Assembly: GCF_039523235.1 (NCBI RefSeq)
Contig: NZ_BAAAEX010000010.1
Source of the DNA: Castellaniella ginsengisoli
GTDB taxonomy: Bacteria; Pseudomonadota; Gammaproteobacteria; Burkholderiales; Burkholderiaceae_B
Reading direction: 5' to 3' (one strand)
Length of the DNA: 64,000 bases
Shown: positions 47,587-55,084 of the stretch, in pieces
How positions within the stretch are numbered: position 1 is the first letter of the stretch
How the letters are laid out: each line of letters begins with the position of its first letter
Position numbers and translations under genes: made by a program
The notes under the pieces: model-generated
What the model was told of the DNA's origin: nothing
Databases searched by the model: none
Seen by the model: the letters and a program-made list of their open reading frames with translations, nothing else

Positions 47587-48816
47587 ATGATCAAGAAGGT
47601 ACCTGTCTCCCAATTGTGCGTCGGCATGTACGTGCATGACCTGGGCGGCTCTTTCCTCGACCATTCCTTCTGGCGCACGCGCTTTCTGATCCAGAACGAG
47701 CGCAAGCTGCGCCGTGTGCAGGAATCGAAGCTGGACTGGGTGCTGATCGATACCAGCCGGGGGGTGGACGTATCCACCGGCGGGCCGGCGCCCGCTGCGC
47801 CCGCGGCCGCGCCCGTTTCGGCGGCCGCCGGGGCGCCGCAGCCGCCCGCGCCGGCGGTGGATGCCGCACCCCGGTCCGCCTCGACGGAACAGCAGGCCTT
47901 CGACGATGCCAAGGACATCATCGAAGGCTCGCGCGAGCAGGCCAAGCAGTTGTTCGCCGACGCGGACCTAGAGGGCAAGATCGATCTGCGCCAGATCGAG
48001 GGGCTGGTGCAGGACATGGCCGATTCCATCGAGGGGCATCCGGATGCGCTGACCAGCCTGGCCCGCATCAAGCGCGCCGATCAGTACCTGTACGCGCATT
48101 CCGTGGCGGTGGCGGCGTTGATGACTTCGCTGGCGCGCACGCTGGACCTGTCCGAGGATCAGATCCGCCTGGCCGGCATGGCCGGCCTGCTGCACGATAT
48201 CGGCAAGGTCCGCGATCCTGGCGAAGCATCCGGCAAGCTGGGCCGCCCGATCCAGCCGGTGCAGGAGATACAGCAGAAGCATCCTCAAACCGGCGCCGAG
48301 ATGCTGCGCCAGGATTCCAGCGTGCCGCCCGAGGTGATCGACGTCTGCCTGCATCACCACGAACGCATCGACGGCAAGGGTTTTCCGGACGGCCTGGCGG
48401 GCGAGAACATCAGCCTGCTGGCCCGGATGGCGGCCATCTGCAATTTCTACGACGAGGTCACCTCGACGCGGCCCTTCAAGAAAGGCTGGGATCCGGCCTT
48501 TGCGTTGTACAAGATGATGAAGTCCGAGGGGCAGTTCGACCCGGACGTCCTGGGGGCCTTCGTGCGGACGGTCGGGCGCTACCCCCTGGGGTCCATCATC
48601 AGCCTGACGCAGAGCGAACTGGGGCTGGTCGTGGCGCAAAACCCCGATACGCCTGAGCTGCCCGTGGTCAAGATTTTCTATTCGATCCGCTGGAGCCACG
48701 CCATCCCCGAGCGCCGGGTGAACCTCGCCGATCCCGATTGCCCCAGCCGTATCCTGCCTGTGGCGGCGCCGGTGGATTGGGCCCAGTCGGGCCTGCCCGT
48801 GCCCCCTATCGTGTAG
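47587..48816 (+). CDS. HD-GYP-type c-di-GMP phosphodiesterase with DUF3391 N-terminus
   Basis: A 409-residue protein. The N-terminal DUF3391-like part begins IKKVPVSQLCVGMYVHDLGGSF; a proline/alanine linker (about 65-100) follows, then the HD-GYP domain with LLHDIGK (201-207) and HHHERIDGKGFPDG. The GYP triad reads G265-F266-P267, a conservative change. The metal-binding histidines appear intact, so hydrolysis of c-di-GMP to GMP is likely. No membrane span is seen. It lies 34 bp after ubiX but is probably functionally separate. Confidence 0.88.
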   Translation: MIKKVPVSQLCVGMYVHDLGGSFLDHSFWRTRFLIQNERKLRRVQESKLDWVLIDTSRGVDVSTGGPAPAAPAAAPVSAAAGAPQPPAPAVDAAPRSASTEQQAFDDAKDIIEGSREQAKQLFADADLEGKIDLRQIEGLVQDMADSIEGHPDALTSLARIKRADQYLYAHSVAVAALMTSLARTLDLSEDQIRLAGMAGLLHDIGKVRDPGEASGKLGRPIQPVQEIQQKHPQTGAEMLRQDSSVPPEVIDVCLHHHERIDGKGFPDGLAGENISLLARMAAICNFYDEVTSTRPFKKGWDPAFALYKMMKSEGQFDPDVLGAFVRTVGRYPLGSIISLTQSELGLVVAQNPDTPELPVVKIFYSIRWSHAIPERRVNLADPDCPSRILPVAAPVDWAQSGLPVPPIV

Positions 48817-50038
48817 CGCAGGCCCGAGGCTTCGCGCGCAGGCCGATCAGGATCGCCAGGGCGATGCCCGCCGCCGCGAAAGCGGCGGTGGCGGTCCAGG
48901 TCCATTGCCAGTCTCCGCCGGACCGGTTGACGGTCCAGGCCACGACGGGAGGGCCGACGAACTGGCCCAGCGACGAGCATTGCTGCATCCAGCCGATGGT
49001 CGTCGACGTGGTTTGCGGCGTGGGTGCCAGGGTCAGCGCCAGCACGAACAGCGTGGCCGGCACCAGCCCGCCCACCATGGAAAACACCAGCACGGCCACG
49101 AACTGGGCCGAGGCCGGCAGGCCGGCGCCGAATGCGGCGTAGGCGCAGACGATCATGGTCGCCAATCCCGCAACCAGCAAATGCCAGCCGGCCACGCCAT
49201 GGTGCAGCAAGCGGCCGGCGGCGAGGTTGCCGATCGCGTTGGCGCCCGCGACGATGGCCGTGAGCAGCCCGGCCGTGGTGCCGCTCACGCCCTGGGCGGC
49301 ATAGATCGTCGGCAGGAAGCCGATCACCGCCATCCATTGGCCCGCGTACAGCCCGAAGATCAGCGCGATCAGCCAGACGTTCACCGATCCGAGGGTTGCG
49401 CGCGCCAGTTGCAGCAGGGAGTCCCGGGGCCGTCCGGCATCGGCCGGGGCATCGGGCGGCACGAGGCGCAGGGTGAGCAGCAGGCACCCCAGGGTCAGCG
49501 CCGCCAGCAGCCACCACAGCAACTGCCAGTTGCCCAGGCTCAGCACCCAGGATCCCCCCAGCAGGATGATCACGGTGCCCAGCGGCATGTAGCTGCCCCA
49601 CAGCCCCATGATGCGGCTCAGCCGGTCCGGCGGAACGAGCCGGCGGATCAGCGCGGGAATCGGCATGGCGACCATCAGGACGCCGCACCCTTCCGCAGCG
49701 CGGAACAGCAGCACCAGCAGGCTGGAATCCAGCCAGGCGCCCAGCATCGAGGCCGTCGCCAGGATGCCCAGCCCGGCCAGGACGCAGCGGCGCAGGCCGA
49801 TGCGTTCGGCCACCAGCGCGACCGGCAGGCCCAGGAACAGCCCGCCGAGCTGCACGGCCGACAGCAAGAAGCCCGATTCCACCAGGCTGAGCCCGAGCTC
49901 GGCCTGCAGTTGGGGCAGGGCCGGCGGGACTTTCCAGATGTGCAGCGCGGCGCACATGCCGACCAGCACCAGGAACAGAGCGGCGCGGATGGCGGCATGA
50001 GTCTCGGCGGCGCGGGGTCCGGGGGCGGTGTGCGGCAT
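48806..50038 (-). CDS. MFS transporter (CynX/NimT-like)
   Basis: A twelve-span transporter of 410 residues. Family-like elements are IWKVPPALPQLQAELGLSLVESGFLLSAVQLGG at the start, the motif A-like GLPVALVAERIGLRRCVLAGLG and LLTAIVAGANAIGNLAAGRLL in the second half. It resembles the CynX/NimT group, which moves small organic anions or nitroimidazoles; the substrate is unknown. It ends inside the 3' end of the HD-GYP gene (11-bp overlap, convergent) and starts 6 bp after the stop of the other MFS gene, so the two form one transcript. Confidence 0.85.
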   Translation of the reverse strand: MPHTAPGPRAAETHAAIRAALFLVLVGMCAALHIWKVPPALPQLQAELGLSLVESGFLLSAVQLGGLFLGLPVALVAERIGLRRCVLAGLGILATASMLGAWLDSSLLVLLFRAAEGCGVLMVAMPIPALIRRLVPPDRLSRIMGLWGSYMPLGTVIILLGGSWVLSLGNWQLLWWLLAALTLGCLLLTLRLVPPDAPADAGRPRDSLLQLARATLGSVNVWLIALIFGLYAGQWMAVIGFLPTIYAAQGVSGTTAGLLTAIVAGANAIGNLAAGRLLHHGVAGWHLLVAGLATMIVCAYAAFGAGLPASAQFVAVLVFSMVGGLVPATLFVLALTLAPTPQTTSTTIGWMQQCSSLGQFVGPPVVAWTVNRSGGDWQWTWTATAAFAAAGIALAILIGLRAKPRACATR

Positions 50039-50044
50039 GGGCGG

Positions 50045-51256
50045 TCAGGAAAAAGGAGGGGTGCGGGGCAGCCAGCGCCAGAACATCCAGGCGGCGATGA
50101 AGCCCAGGGCGCCGATGGCGGTGATGCCGCTGGCGAGCGAGAGCGCGGCGGTGACGCCGGACAGCAACAAGGGGCCGCCGCCGCCTCCGAGGTCGGTGAT
50201 CAACCGCCAGATGCCCAGGAAGCGGGTGCGGTCGGTGGCGGGCGAGGCGTCGGCGCCGATGGTCATGATGATGCCCGAGCCGATGCCGTTGCCCACGCCC
50301 AGGATCATGCTGACGGCCAGCAGGGCGGAAAATCCCGCTGTCCAGGGAATGGCGATCAGGCTGGCGCCCATGATCAGCATCGAGGGCAGGGCCACCCAGA
50401 GGCGGCCGCGCAGGTCCATGATCCGGCCGGCCGGGTAGAACAGCAGCATATCCACCCCGCCCATGATGCCGTAGATCAGGGCGGTCGCCGTGGCTTCCAG
50501 CCCGATCTCGTCGGCCCAGAGCGGGATGACGATCTGGCGGCAGGCGCGGATCGCCGAGACCAGCGCCGTAGCCACGCCCAGCGTCAGGAAGATGCCCGCG
50601 TGCGCGCGCGCCAGGCCCGCCAGGGACAGGTGCGGCGCGTTGCGATGGGCGATGCGGTCGCGTGTCTCCAGGTCGGGCACGGCGAGGGCCAGCAGCCCCG
50701 CGCCCAGAAAGGCCAGAAGCGCAGCCCAGTAGGCGCCTTGCAGTCCCATCAGGTGGATCAGCCCGGCGGAGACGAAGGGGCCGGCGAACAGGCCCACCCG
50801 CATGGTGCCTCCCAGGGTGGACATGGCGCGCGCGCGCATGTGCACCGGCACGGCCTCGATGAGATAGGTCTGGCGTGCCAGCAGGAAAATGGAACTGGCC
50901 AGGCCGATCATCAGGACGCCCAGGCCGAAGACCCAGGGGGTGCGGGCGGCCAGGCACAGGGCCATGGCGGCCATGCACAAGAGGGATGCGCCGACCATGG
51001 CGCGGCGTTCGCCGTAGCGGTTGGCCAGCATGGCGGCCGGCAGGTTGGCCATCATCGAGCCGATGCCGATCAGGGCGACGATCAGGCCGGCCAGCGCCGA
51101 GCTGGCGCCCAGGTCTCGGGCGCTCAGGGCGAGCACCGGGTAGATGGCGCCTTCTCCGAGGCCGAAGAGGAGAGAGGGGCCGAAGGCCGGCAGGGCGATT
51201 CGGGCCAGGCTGAATGAATCGGAAGAAGGAGGCACGCCGCAGGTCGCAATGACCAA
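50045..51256 (-). CDS. MFS transporter
   Basis: A second twelve-span MFS protein (403 residues from a TTG start), not closely similar to its neighbour. Landmarks are LLFGLGEGAIYPVLALSARDLGASSALAGLI and the motif A-like LANRYGERRAMVGASLL. The start is uncertain: no in-frame ATG precedes the first span, so TTG 51256 or GTG 51235 must serve. It is upstream of and coupled to the CynX-like gene. The substrate is unknown. Confidence 0.82.
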   Translation of the reverse strand: MVIATCGVPPSSDSFSLARIALPAFGPSLLFGLGEGAIYPVLALSARDLGASSALAGLIVALIGIGSMMANLPAAMLANRYGERRAMVGASLLCMAAMALCLAARTPWVFGLGVLMIGLASSIFLLARQTYLIEAVPVHMRARAMSTLGGTMRVGLFAGPFVSAGLIHLMGLQGAYWAALLAFLGAGLLALAVPDLETRDRIAHRNAPHLSLAGLARAHAGIFLTLGVATALVSAIRACRQIVIPLWADEIGLEATATALIYGIMGGVDMLLFYPAGRIMDLRGRLWVALPSMLIMGASLIAIPWTAGFSALLAVSMILGVGNGIGSGIIMTIGADASPATDRTRFLGIWRLITDLGGGGGPLLLSGVTAALSLASGITAIGALGFIAAWMFWRWLPRTPPFS

Positions 51257-51480
51257 AACGGCATTGTCGCATACAGGTTGCGAAAGCGCGCGGAGATGGC
51301 TTGATCGGGGGTTCCCCTATTGTTTGTATGGAAATTGGCAGATTCAATCCAAAACGCCACTAGGCGTTATTACCGATTGCGAGGCGTGCTGGTTTTCATG
51401 CATCATTCACGCGCTCTCGACCGTTTACAAAACGGCACATATTTGAACGGTTTATCAACCAACCTTAGGGGCTCTCTCTC

Positions 51481-52569
51481 ATGCAACGTCGTTCCTTCCT
51501 CAAGAAGGCTGCCCTCGGCGCGGCCGCCGGCGGCGCCACCCTGGCTGCACCTGCTTTCGCCCAGGAATCGCCCGCCATTTCGTGGCGCCTGGCCTCCAGT
51601 TTCCCCCGTAGCGCCGACGCCATCTATTCCGGCGGCGAAAACGTCGCCAAGTTCGTGTCCGAAGCGACCGGCGGCAAGTTCCAGATCCGCGCCTTCCCCG
51701 GCGGCGAACTCGTGCCCGCCCTGGGCGTGCTCGACGGTGTGCAGAACGGCACGGTCGAATGCGGTCACACCGCGTCCTACTACTATTTCGGCAAGGATCC
51801 GGCCCTGTGCTTCGACGGCGCCGTGCCCTTCGGCCTGAACACCCGTCAGTACAACGCCTGGGTGCGCCATGCCGGCGGCCTCGAAGTGCTGCGCGAGCTG
51901 TTCGCCAAGTTCAACATCGTCAACTTCCCCTGCGGCTACACCGGCTGCCAGATGGGCGGCTGGTTCCGCAAGGAAATCAAGACGGTCGAAGACCTCCAGG
52001 GCCTGAAGTTCCGGACGGCGGCTTTTGCCGGCGCCGTGCTGATGAAGCTTGGCGTGGTGCCCCAGCAGATTGCCGGCGGCGACATCTACCCGTCCCTTGA
52101 AAAAGGCACCATCGATGCGGCCGAATGGATTGGCCCTTACGACGACGAGAAGATGGGCTTCCACCGCGTGGCGCCGTACTACTACTTCCCCGGCTGGTGG
52201 GAAGGCACGCTGCAAGTGTCCCTGTACGTCAACAAGGACAAGTACGAAGCCTTGCCCAAGCACTACCAGGCCGTCCTGGACCAGGCCTCCGCGCTGGCGA
52301 CCAACACCATGATCGCCACCTTCGACGCCGAAAATCCCAACGCCCTCAAGCGCCTGATCGGCGAAGGCGCCAAGCTGCGCGCCTTCCCCAAGCCCGTCAT
52401 GGATGCCTGCTACAAGGCCGCCCAGGAAACCTACGCGGAACTCTCCGCCAAGGATCCGGCCTTCAAGAAGATCCACGATTCCTACATGGGCTTCCGCGAC
52501 CACGAAATCCCGTGGTTCCGGATCGCGGAAGGCAGCTTCGACCAATACATGGCCACGGCTGCCAAGTAA
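51481..52569 (+). CDS. TRAP transporter substrate-binding protein, Tat-exported (TakP-like)
   Basis: A periplasmic binding protein of 362 residues with a twin-arginine signal (MQRRSFLKKAALGAAAGG, cleavage near AFAQ). The mature part fits the TakP/mannitol-type DctP branch, with SFPRSADAIYSGGENVAKFV, GGWFRKEIKTVEDLQGLKFR and EWIGPYDDEKMGFH. Relatives bind 2-oxo acids or lactate as a metal complex; W and E of AAEWIGPYD are at the expected metal site. Expression is probably stronger than that of the permeases because of a hairpin after the gene. A 224-bp AT-richer leader precedes it. Confidence 0.9.
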   Translation: MQRRSFLKKAALGAAAGGATLAAPAFAQESPAISWRLASSFPRSADAIYSGGENVAKFVSEATGGKFQIRAFPGGELVPALGVLDGVQNGTVECGHTASYYYFGKDPALCFDGAVPFGLNTRQYNAWVRHAGGLEVLRELFAKFNIVNFPCGYTGCQMGGWFRKEIKTVEDLQGLKFRTAAFAGAVLMKLGVVPQQIAGGDIYPSLEKGTIDAAEWIGPYDDEKMGFHRVAPYYYFPGWWEGTLQVSLYVNKDKYEALPKHYQAVLDQASALATNTMIATFDAENPNALKRLIGEGAKLRAFPKPVMDACYKAAQETYAELSAKDPAFKKIHDSYMGFRDHEIPWFRIAEGSFDQYMATAAK

Positions 52570-52620
52570 TCGAGGCCTCTGCCGGCCTGGCACAAGGCCG
52601 TTCATGACCGGTTCGCGCTC

Positions 52621-52639
52621 AGCCCCCCCCGAGGGGGCT
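52621..52639 (+). terminator. intercistronic hairpin between TRAP binding protein and permeases
   Basis: AGCCCCC (52621-52627) pairs with GGGGGCT (52633-52639) over a 5-nt loop, without a T run. It sits 52 bp after the binding-protein stop and 44 bp before the small permease. It could stabilise the upstream message or attenuate the downstream genes. Confidence 0.4.
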
Positions 52640-52682
52640 TGCGCGTGTCCGGTCGTAATCCTTTCTTTCATTGGCTCTCACC

Positions 52683-53294
52683 ATGAATGCACTTCTCGCC
52701 CTGTCGCGAGTGATTGACGCCGTCAATCGCCGCGTGGGCCGGGCCGTGACCTGGCTGATCCTGCTTGCCGTACTCGTCAGTTCCACGAACGCGACGGTTC
52801 GCAAGCTGTTCAACGTCAGTTCCAACGCCTGGCTCGAATTGCAGTGGTATCTGTTCGGCGCCGTCTTCCTGCTGGCGTCCGGCTATACCCTGCTCAAGAA
52901 CGAACACGTTCGCGTCGACGTCCTGGCTTCGCGTTTTTCCCGGCGCACCCAGCTCTGGATCGAAGTCATCGGCGTGCTGTTCTTCCTGATGCCCGCCTGC
53001 GTCCTCATCATGTGGCTGTCCTGGCCCTTCTTCATGGACGCCTTCGTCAACCACGAGCAATCCTCCAACGCGGGCGGCCTGATCCGCTGGCCGGCCAAGC
53101 TGCTGATCCCCATCGGCTTCGCCCTGCTGGTGGGTGCCGGCGTATCGCACCTGATCAAGAGCATCGGCTGCCTGCTCGGCCGCTGCCCCGATCCCCGCGA
53201 GGTCCACACGGGCAAGTCCGCCGAAGAGCTGCTTGCCGAAGAAATCGCCCGCGAGGCGCAAGAGCGCGAGGCCGCCTCGCATGAGAGGCACTGA
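52683..53294 (+). CDS. TRAP transporter small permease
   Basis: A 203-residue small permease with four membrane spans: AVTWLILLAVLVSSTNATVRK, ELQWYLFGAVFLLASGYTLL, a third near IEVIGVLFFLMPACVLIMW and a fourth near AKLLIPIGFALLVGAGV. The charged C-terminal tail is rich in glutamate and arginine. The ATG at 52683 is used; a TTG at 52671 is possible. The large permease starts 2 bp after its stop. Confidence 0.88.
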   Translation: MNALLALSRVIDAVNRRVGRAVTWLILLAVLVSSTNATVRKLFNVSSNAWLELQWYLFGAVFLLASGYTLLKNEHVRVDVLASRFSRRTQLWIEVIGVLFFLMPACVLIMWLSWPFFMDAFVNHEQSSNAGGLIRWPAKLLIPIGFALLVGAGVSHLIKSIGCLLGRCPDPREVHTGKSAEELLAEEIAREAQEREAASHERH

Positions 53295-53296
53295 CG

Positions 53297-54976
53297 ATGG
53301 AAGCATTACTACTCGCATATATGGCGCCGATCATGTTCGGCATGTTGGTGTTCCTGCTGCTGCTGGGCTTCCCGGTGGCGTTCTCGCTGGCCGCCAACGG
53401 GATTTTGTTCGGCCTGATCGGGATCGATCTCGGCCTGCTGTCTCCGGCCCTGTTCCAGGCGCTGCCCCAGCGCGTGTTCGGCGTGATGGGCAATGAGTCC
53501 CTGCTGGCGGTGCCGTTCTTCACCTTCATGGGGCTGATCCTGGAACGTTCCGGCATGGCCGAGGATCTGCTGGAAACCGTCGGCCAACTCTTCGGGCCGC
53601 TGCGCGGTGGCCTGGCGATCGCGGTCATCCTGGTGGGGGCGATGCTGGCGGCGACCACCGGCGTGGTGTCCGCCTCGGTGATCTCGATGGGCCTGATCTC
53701 GCTGCCCATCATGTTGCGCTACGGCTATGACCGCCGGCTGGCAACCGGCGTGATCGCGGCCTCCGGCACGCTGTCGCAGATCATCCCGCCCTCGTTGGTG
53801 CTGATCGTGTTGGCCGACCAGTTGGGCCGTTCCATCGGCGATATGTACAAGGGCGCCTTTCTGCCGGGCTTCGCCCTGACGGGGCTGTACGTCCTGTACG
53901 TCGTCGCGGTGGCCTTGCTCAAGCCGAAGTCGGCGCCGGCCATCCCGCCCGAGGCGCGCACCTTCGTCGAGCCCAATGGCGGGCACGGCATTCCGTCCCT
54001 GCTGGTGCTGATGGCCATTGCCATCGGCATTTCCGTCGCGGGGGTGGAGATCCTGCTCGTGGAAGGGGCGCACGTGGACGAGCTGATCGTCACCAGCATC
54101 CTGATCTGGGGCGGTGCGGCCTTCGTCATGGCCCTGGTCAACAAGACGCTGCGCCTGGGCCTGCTGTCGCAGATCGCCGAACGCGTGACCTTCGTCATGA
54201 TTCCGCCGCTGGCCTTGATCTTCCTGGTGCTGGGTACGATCTTCATCGGCGTGGCCACGCCGACCGAGGGCGGCGCCATGGGGGCGGTCGGTGCGCTGAT
54301 CATGGCGATCATCAAGCGCCGCCTGAACTTCAAGCTGCTGCGCCAGGCCATGGATACCACGACGACGCTGACCTGCTTCGTCGTGTTCATCCTGATCGGC
54401 TCCTCGGTGTTCAGCCTGACCTTCCGGGGCGTCAATGGCGACTTGTGGGTCGAACATCTGCTGACCGGCCTGCCGGGCGGCGAGATGGGCTTCCTGGTCG
54501 TGGTCAGCATCCTGACTTTCCTGCTGGCCTTCTTCCTGGATTTCTTCGAGCTGGCCTTCATCATCGTGCCGCTGATCGGCCCCGTGGCCGACAAGATGGG
54601 CATCGATCTGATCTGGCTGGGGGTCCTGCTGGCCGTCAACATGCAGACGTCCTTCATGCACCCGCCGTTCGGCTTCGCGCTGTTCTACCTGCGTTCGGTG
54701 GCGCCCAAGGAAGACTACCAGGACAAGATCACCGGAAAGACCATCGCCAAGGTCACCACCGGCCAGATCTACTGGGGGTCGATCCCCTTCATTGTCATCC
54801 AGATCGCCATGGTCATCCTGGTGTTGCTGTATCCCGGCATAGTCACCCACTACAAGGCGGACCGTCCCGAAGTCAACCTCGAAGAGGTCAAGCTCGACAT
54901 GGGCGACTTCGGCGGCTACGGCTCGGCGGCCGGAGGGGGGACCTCCGACCTGGACTACAACAATATGTTCAAGTAG
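53297..54976 (+). CDS. TRAP transporter large permease
   Basis: A 559-residue large permease, longer than the DctM of the first TRAP system (425 residues), as is usual for the TakM/mannitol-type subfamily. Blocks include GFPVAFSLAANGILFGLIG, AVPFFTFMGLILERSGMAEDLL, AATTGVVSASVISMGLISLP and MQTSFMHPPFGFALFYLR. An insertion of extra spans and a C-terminal tail of about 50 residues explain the length. With the preceding two genes it completes an ion-driven importer, probably for 2-oxo acids. Confidence 0.92.
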   Translation: MEALLLAYMAPIMFGMLVFLLLLGFPVAFSLAANGILFGLIGIDLGLLSPALFQALPQRVFGVMGNESLLAVPFFTFMGLILERSGMAEDLLETVGQLFGPLRGGLAIAVILVGAMLAATTGVVSASVISMGLISLPIMLRYGYDRRLATGVIAASGTLSQIIPPSLVLIVLADQLGRSIGDMYKGAFLPGFALTGLYVLYVVAVALLKPKSAPAIPPEARTFVEPNGGHGIPSLLVLMAIAIGISVAGVEILLVEGAHVDELIVTSILIWGGAAFVMALVNKTLRLGLLSQIAERVTFVMIPPLALIFLVLGTIFIGVATPTEGGAMGAVGALIMAIIKRRLNFKLLRQAMDTTTTLTCFVVFILIGSSVFSLTFRGVNGDLWVEHLLTGLPGGEMGFLVVVSILTFLLAFFLDFFELAFIIVPLIGPVADKMGIDLIWLGVLLAVNMQTSFMHPPFGFALFYLRSVAPKEDYQDKITGKTIAKVTTGQIYWGSIPFIVIQIAMVILVLLYPGIVTHYKADRPEVNLEEVKLDMGDFGGYGSAAGGGTSDLDYNNMFK

Positions 54977-54991
54977 AGCGCATGCCCTTGC

Positions 54992-55057
54992 GGCCGGTCC
55001 CGCCGAGGCGGGACCGGCCAGTGAAAGGCCCGGCAACATGCGTTGCCGGGCCTTTTT
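54992..55057. terminator. double hairpin, bidirectional terminator
   Basis: Two hairpins lie between the convergent TRAP permease and GGDEF-EAL genes. The first is GGCCGGTCCCGCC (54992-55004) with its complement at 55007-55019. The second is AAAGGCCCGGCAAC (55024-55037) with GTTGCCGGGCCTTT (55042-55055) and a T run; the A's on the other side serve the opposite direction. Confidence 0.88.
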
Positions 55058-55084
55058 TCTGGCGGAGGGGGTGCCCGGAGGCCG

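Noticed and set aside
48678..51347. An 889-codon open frame on the minus strand spanning both MFS genes
   Set aside because: It runs out of phase with two clear MFS genes, has a highly skewed proline/arginine/glycine composition and no recognisable domain. Long antisense or shifted frames are expected at this GC content.
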